In this document: piece after piece, positions 63,578 through 64,000 of the stretch
Numbering within the stretch: the first letter of the stretch is position 1
How the letters are laid out: each line of letters opens with the position of its first letter
Assembly (NCBI GenBank): GCA_039707655.1
Contig: CM077676.1
Location: 375,476,114 to 375,540,113, forward strand
From: Elymus sibiricus
Taxonomy: Eukaryota > Streptophyta > Magnoliopsida > Poales > Poaceae
DNA: 64,000 bases
Direction of reading: 5' to 3'
Position numbers and translations under genes: made by a program
The notes under the pieces: model-generated
What the model was told of the DNA's origin: nothing
Databases searched by the model: none
The model's input: only the letters and a program-made list of their open reading frames with translations

Positions 63578-64000
63578 TTGATCTACAACGGAAAACACAA
63601 GTTTCACTTAGACTTTGTCCATAATGATTTTTGCACTAGTGAATAAACAATTTTATTCTAAAGTGCGCTCCCACTCAAATCAATATCTCTCAAAATTGAT
63701 TATGAGTGATTCAAGATCCGCATTTAAATTCAACGTCACGGTTCGAGATGAACTCAAATGGCGTGAACTTCAATCGGTAGGCAAACTTGCCGATCACATC
63801 TCTATGTGATTCTTGTTCATCTTTCGATGCGTGTGTTTCGAGCTCAGGACTGTCCTGCCTGAACGTCAAGTCAACCAAGTGATCTTGCTGCGAGGTCTCA
63901 ACTCACCCATCTCACACTTCTCTAATCGTTCGCACCCATGGAGATCATGTGATGCCCCGAAGAGATAGGTGCCGTGACGGTGCTACACTTGGGAGAACAC
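63578..64000 (-). other. Copia untranslated leader, incomplete
   Basis: Sequence between the gag start and the window edge. It contains no LTR end and no Met-tRNA primer site, so the leader is at least 420 bp long or has an insertion. Short open frames only. Confidence 0.6.

Larger units (their letters stand above)
57443..64000 (-). mobile_element. Nearly intact copia element, 5' end outside the window
   Basis: Minus-strand Ty1/copia element. The 3' LTR is 57443-59583 (minus strand begins TGTAGGAGATATGCCCTAGA and ends GTTCCCCTACA). A polypurine tract (AAGTGGGAGTC, minus strand) directly precedes it, and a gag-pol frame spans 63577-59615. The 5' LTR and primer site were not found before base 64000, so the element continues to the right. 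The left flank is GGAAC, the expected partner of the unseen right target duplication. Confidence 0.92.

Overview
The window looks like nuclear DNA of a large-genome grass, most likely a Triticeae species (wheat, Aegilops or barley relatives). The grounds are the density of nested LTR retrotransposons, many Stowaway MITEs ending in CTCCCTCCGT, PIF/Harbinger MITEs with TAA target duplications, an Au-like SINE, and monocot-type high-GC exons. I recognise few host genes. They are an intact five-exon 12-oxophytodienoate reductase gene (OPR, + strand, 4031-9751), a frameshifted glycine-rich protein gene (13325-13667), a family-1 UDP-glycosyltransferase pseudogene (17314-18656, - strand), its intact paralogue (46988-48349, - strand), and an intact three-exon F-box/FBD protein gene (54936-56628, + strand).

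Layout. 0-4 kb: decayed Ty3/gypsy gag and an Au-like SINE. 4-9.9 kb: the OPR gene, whose second intron carries a 2.35-kb hAT element with its own target duplication and two nested Stowaway MITEs. 9.9-16.5 kb: AT-rich degenerate repeats, a fold-back structure with two tRNA-like segments, and the glycine-rich gene. 17-19.3 kb: UGT pseudogene. 19.96-21.54 kb: an array of ~53-bp units, each able to form a hairpin. 22.8-25.8 kb: broken MULE transposase. 25.8-42.8 kb: a three-element nest. A gag-only copia-type element on the - strand has a 6.8-kb Asp-tRNA-primed gypsy-like element inside its body and a 3.8-kb solo-LTR-like insertion inside its 5' LTR. 42.8-46.6 kb: gene-fragment-like DNA, a cluster of MITEs and AT-rich tandem repeats. 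47-48.3 kb: intact UGT. 48.6-54.2 kb: repeats and LINE-tail-like sequence. 54.9-56.6 kb: F-box gene. 57.4 kb to the end: a nearly intact copia element on the - strand with one nonsense codon; its 5' LTR lies beyond the window.

The host genes do not form an obvious pathway. The OPR belongs to the cytosolic OPR1-like class by its C-terminus, the UGT pair is a local duplication in which one copy died by a 40-bp deletion, and the F-box gene is independent. I found no convincing evidence of a wholly new biological system. The most unusual observations are the hairpin-unit array, the gypsy-like element that encodes an unrecognised 282-aa ORF and holds duplicated polypurine-like motifs, the arrays of the split palindrome TCGGT-NNN-ACCGA, and a PIF/Harbinger MITE with a matching empty site in the same repeat array. 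All comparisons were made by eye, without alignment software or database searches.
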